This document shows positions 60,873 through 62,550 of a stretch of DNA of 62,550 bases, in pieces; positions within the stretch are counted from its first letter, which is position 1; each line of letters starts with the position of its first letter. Under the pieces are notes generated by a model. That model saw only the letters and a list, made by a program, of their open reading frames with translations. It did not search any database and was not told the DNA's origin. The DNA is from an uncultured Porphyromonas sp. (lineage in GTDB: Bacteria; Bacteroidota; Bacteroidia; Bacteroidales; Porphyromonadaceae): the NCBI RefSeq assembly GCF_938023125.1, contig NZ_CALHDW010000014.1, forward strand, positions 1 to 62,550, written 5' to 3'. Position numbers and translations under genes: made by a program.

Positions 60873-61354
60873 GAGAAATCAATCATTTTTAGTGCCGTCA
60901 GTGCAGCTTCTGTACCCTTATTGCCCAATTTCCCACCGGCACGATCGAGAGCTTGCTGCTTGTTTTCGGTGGTTACGAGGCCAAAAATAACTGGTGCTGA
61001 GGCATTTCTATTGAGGGAGGTGATACCATAGCTTACGCCATCACAAATGCAATCGTAGTGCGAAGTTTCCCCTCTAATTACGCATCCTAAGATGATAACA
61101 GCATCGTATAGGGTCTCTGCTTGGAGGAAAGAGGCCGCTGCATAGGTCAGTTCGAAGGCTCCCGGCACGTAAGCCACTTTGATGTTTTCTGTGGGTACCC
61201 CGGAGGCTTCTAGTGCAGCCAAGGCTCCATCACGGAGGGCAAATGTGATGTCGTTGTTCCACTCGGCTACGGCTATGGCAATATGTAGTTCTTTGGGAGA
61301 GCAACTACGCAATTGGTAGCTTGTCTCCATGTGATTTTGTTCGAGACTTGTCAT
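60854..61354 (-). CDS. ribH: 6,7-dimethyl-8-ribityllumazine synthase
   Basis: Joins the ribityl-aminouracil and butanone phosphate precursors in riboflavin synthesis and forms icosahedral or pentameric shells. The signatures are VAEWNNDITFAL, VPGAFELTYAA, VIILGCVIRGETSHYD (the His general base is in this segment) and GLVTTENKQQALDRAGG with the phosphate-binding loop. 166 aa from the first ATG; ATG 61330 is an alternative. No FMN riboswitch was found upstream. It follows the TPR membrane protein gene on the same strand, a pairing common in Bacteroidetes, with a long hairpin in between. Confidence 0.96.
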   Translation of the reverse strand: MTSLEQNHMETSYQLRSCSPKELHIAIAVAEWNNDITFALRDGALAALEASGVPTENIKVAYVPGAFELTYAAASFLQAETLYDAVIILGCVIRGETSHYDCICDGVSYGITSLNRNASAPVIFGLVTTENKQQALDRAGGKLGNKGTEAALTALKMIDFSCEINQ

Positions 61355-61394
61355 TGGGTCTGTCTGGGTTTGCTATTGTAATGGCTTTATAAAT

Positions 61395-61458
61395 AAGAAG
61401 GGGAGTGTACCTTTAGAGGGTGATCTCTATCTCACGACTCCGGGTACCTCCCCTTCTT
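61395..61458 (-). terminator. Long hairpin between the TPR gene and ribH
   Basis: Outer stem AAGAAGGGGAG/CTCCCCTTCTT with GTACC/GGTAC continuing it, plus an inner stem GGTGAT/ATCTCAC-like. It lies 51 bases after the TPR gene and is followed by TTATTTATAAA on the minus strand. It may terminate fully or act as an attenuator before ribH, for which no other promoter was seen. Confidence 0.75.
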
Positions 61459-61508
61459 TTATCTATGCTTGGCATAATCTGTCTAGAGATGTATGCCTTT
61501 TGTTTTTA

Positions 61509-62189
61509 TTACTTGCCGGCAAGAGCTTTTACGCGTACAATGTCAGCTTCTGCCTGATCTACCTCAGAAGAAGTGTAGTACTTTTCTACAATTTTTTCGT
61601 AGGCTGCAATGGCATTATCGTACTTCTTTTGTACTTCGTACACACGAGCCGCCTTTTGTAGACAGCTGGGAGATACTACGTCATTATCGGCAAGAGATGC
61701 GGCCTTTTCGAAGTAGGTTACGGCTTCATCTAGCTTGTCTAGCTCTACCATGCAATCGCCCATGAGGCGTACAATGGAAGGAGCTACCATTTTGTCTTTG
61801 GCATCGAATTTCTTGAGTTCATCCAAAGCTTCTTGGTATTTCCCAAGATCGTAGTAGGCAATGCCTGCATAGAGATGACTTAGATTGGCAGCATCAGTGC
61901 CGGAGTATTCATCAATAATCCGGAGGACGCCTTCCTCACTTACACCGTTTACTTTGAGTACAGCGCTATCTGCACCCATGATAAATTGCTCTTCGCTGCG
62001 GAACAATTCTGCCGAGGCCTTAGCTGCACGAGGCTTACTTACATACTGTATGTATGCCCATATACCAAAGGCCACAACAATAACTCCTAATACGCCATAC
62101 ATGATGGGCTTGGAGTAACGCTCTGCAAACTGCTCGCCACGCGAGATAACTTCTCCGGCAGTCGTCTCTTTTTCTTTTTTCGATTCCAT
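61509..62189 (-). CDS. TPR repeat inner-membrane protein (YfgM-like)
   Basis: 226 aa with a short basic cytoplasmic start (KKEKETTAGEVISRGEQFAERYSKP), one membrane helix (about 29-49, IMYGVLGVIVVAFGIWAYI) and a periplasmic TPR domain (about 75-220; AGIAYYDLGKYQEALDEL, MVELDKLDEAVTYFEKAA, ARVYEVQKKYDNAIAAYEKI). The layout resembles YfgM, an ancillary protein of the SecYEG-chaperone network; this parallel is inference. In Bacteroidetes it usually stands before ribH, as here. It has its own -7 box at 62230-62237. Confidence 0.85.
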   Translation of the reverse strand: MESKKEKETTAGEVISRGEQFAERYSKPIMYGVLGVIVVAFGIWAYIQYVSKPRAAKASAELFRSEEQFIMGADSAVLKVNGVSEEGVLRIIDEYSGTDAANLSHLYAGIAYYDLGKYQEALDELKKFDAKDKMVAPSIVRLMGDCMVELDKLDEAVTYFEKAASLADNDVVSPSCLQKAARVYEVQKKYDNAIAAYEKIVEKYYTSSEVDQAEADIVRVKALAGK

Positions 62190-62229
62190 GTTATAAGTTC
62201 AAATACCTATCTGACATTTTATTTTGGGG

Positions 62230-62237
62230 CAAAAGTA
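62230..62237 (-). promoter_or_regulatory. -7 box of the TPR protein gene
   Basis: TACTTTTG on the minus strand, 40 bases before the ATG, matches TAnnTTTG. No clear -33 box was found. Confidence 0.4.
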
Positions 62238-62446
62238 GCAATTTCTCTACAAACATGAAACTTTAATGCGGTCTTCTGAGGTGTCTGACTACCCTACCAA
62301 TGAGCAATTATCACGGAAAAATAACATGAGAGCAGTGGATTTACTACCTCTACAATAGGGGCGTTTGATGAATTATACTCCAAGAATTCCCCCGAGGATG
62401 AGGCTTCTATAGCTAGACTTCTTCTGAGAAAAGATGTTATTTGGCT

Positions 62447-62550
62447 CTAAATTGCCCCACGATCGCTGTCTTCGTTCTCTAGGAAGCGTTCACCCCTAAA
62501 GCTCTTCCCAACGGAGAAATAGTAGGTGAGAGACAGGCTTGCTTTCCAGC
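62447..62550 (-). CDS. C-terminal end of a probable outer-membrane beta-barrel protein (partial)
   Basis: An open minus-strand frame enters from the right edge and stops at TAG (62449-62447). The 33 visible residues begin with a strand SLSLTYYFSVGKSFRG and end in a short acidic tail (ENEDSDRGAI). The pattern of alternating aromatic and hydrophobic residues followed by an acidic tail is like the last strand of TonB-dependent receptor-like barrels in Bacteroidetes. The start lies beyond the window. The 257 bases between this gene and the TPR gene hold only the TPR promoter. Confidence 0.45.
   Translation of the reverse strand, partial: WKASLSLTYYFSVGKSFRGERFLENEDSDRGAI

Noticed and set aside
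61355..61508. FMN riboswitch before ribH
   Set aside because: The conserved RFN element sequence blocks were not found; only a terminator-like hairpin is present.

Overview
The window looks like a chromosomal segment of a Bacteroidales bacterium, most likely Porphyromonas or a close relative. The reasons are: six secreted proteins ending in type IX secretion (T9SS) sorting domains; the neighbouring block menA-porQ-cmk-ispH, which includes the T9SS component PorQ; a FabK-type enoyl-ACP reductase; a TPR gene directly after gyrA; and many promoters of the Bacteroidetes form TTG-N17-23-TAnnTTTG instead of -35/-10 boxes. I saw no insertion sequence, prophage or CRISPR array. The species cannot be named from the sequence alone.

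Layout. 0.4-2.2 kb (+): sufS and rnhB. 2.2-11.1 kb (-): one tight run ileS-lspA-DUF4296 lipoprotein-secreted phosphoesterase-wbpE-wbpD-wlbA, in which the last three genes make the UDP-diacetamido-glucuronate type sugar. 11.3-15.3 kb (-): an operon of one lipoprotein and two T9SS cargo proteins, one of them a predicted seven-bladed propeller. 15.6-22.1 kb (+): a lipoprotein, then rseP-mutS2-MATE transporter. 22.2-23.1 kb (-): fabK. 23.6-33.9 kb (+): four large T9SS cargo genes, with hairpins after each. 34.2-40.6 kb (-): ispH, cmk, porQ, menA, lysC, ftsE-like ATPase and a flavodoxin-fold reductase. 40.7-45.4 kb (-): a barrel protein, a TPR protein and gyrA. 45.9-49.5 kb (-): an operon of lipoprotein, ECF sigma factor, a protein that seems to span the envelope, and an outer-membrane barrel. 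49.7-54.5 kb (-): thioesterase, U32 peptidase, acyltransferase-3 and an AspT/YidE-type transporter. 54.7-62.2 kb (-): housekeeping genes rplI-rpsR-rpsF, uvrB, tRNA-Thr, SRP RNA, ruvC, DUF4295-rpmG-rpmB, three tRNAs, ribH and a TPR membrane protein. The last about 100 bases hold the C-terminus of a probable outer-membrane barrel.

How it fits together. The window brings together cargo of the T9SS (six proteins), one component of its surface attachment complex (PorQ) and three enzymes of the diacetamido-uronate pathway, which in P. gingivalis supplies the A-LPS linkage used to anchor T9SS cargo. LspA matures the several lipoproteins encoded here. The least ordinary unit is the sigma-factor operon at 45.9-49.5 kb. 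It starts with an internally duplicated lipoprotein whose stop codon overlaps the sigma start. It goes on to a protein with a cytoplasmic N-terminus, one membrane helix, a Pro/Glu-rich linker and a barrel, which could carry a surface signal directly to the sigma factor. That function is inference.
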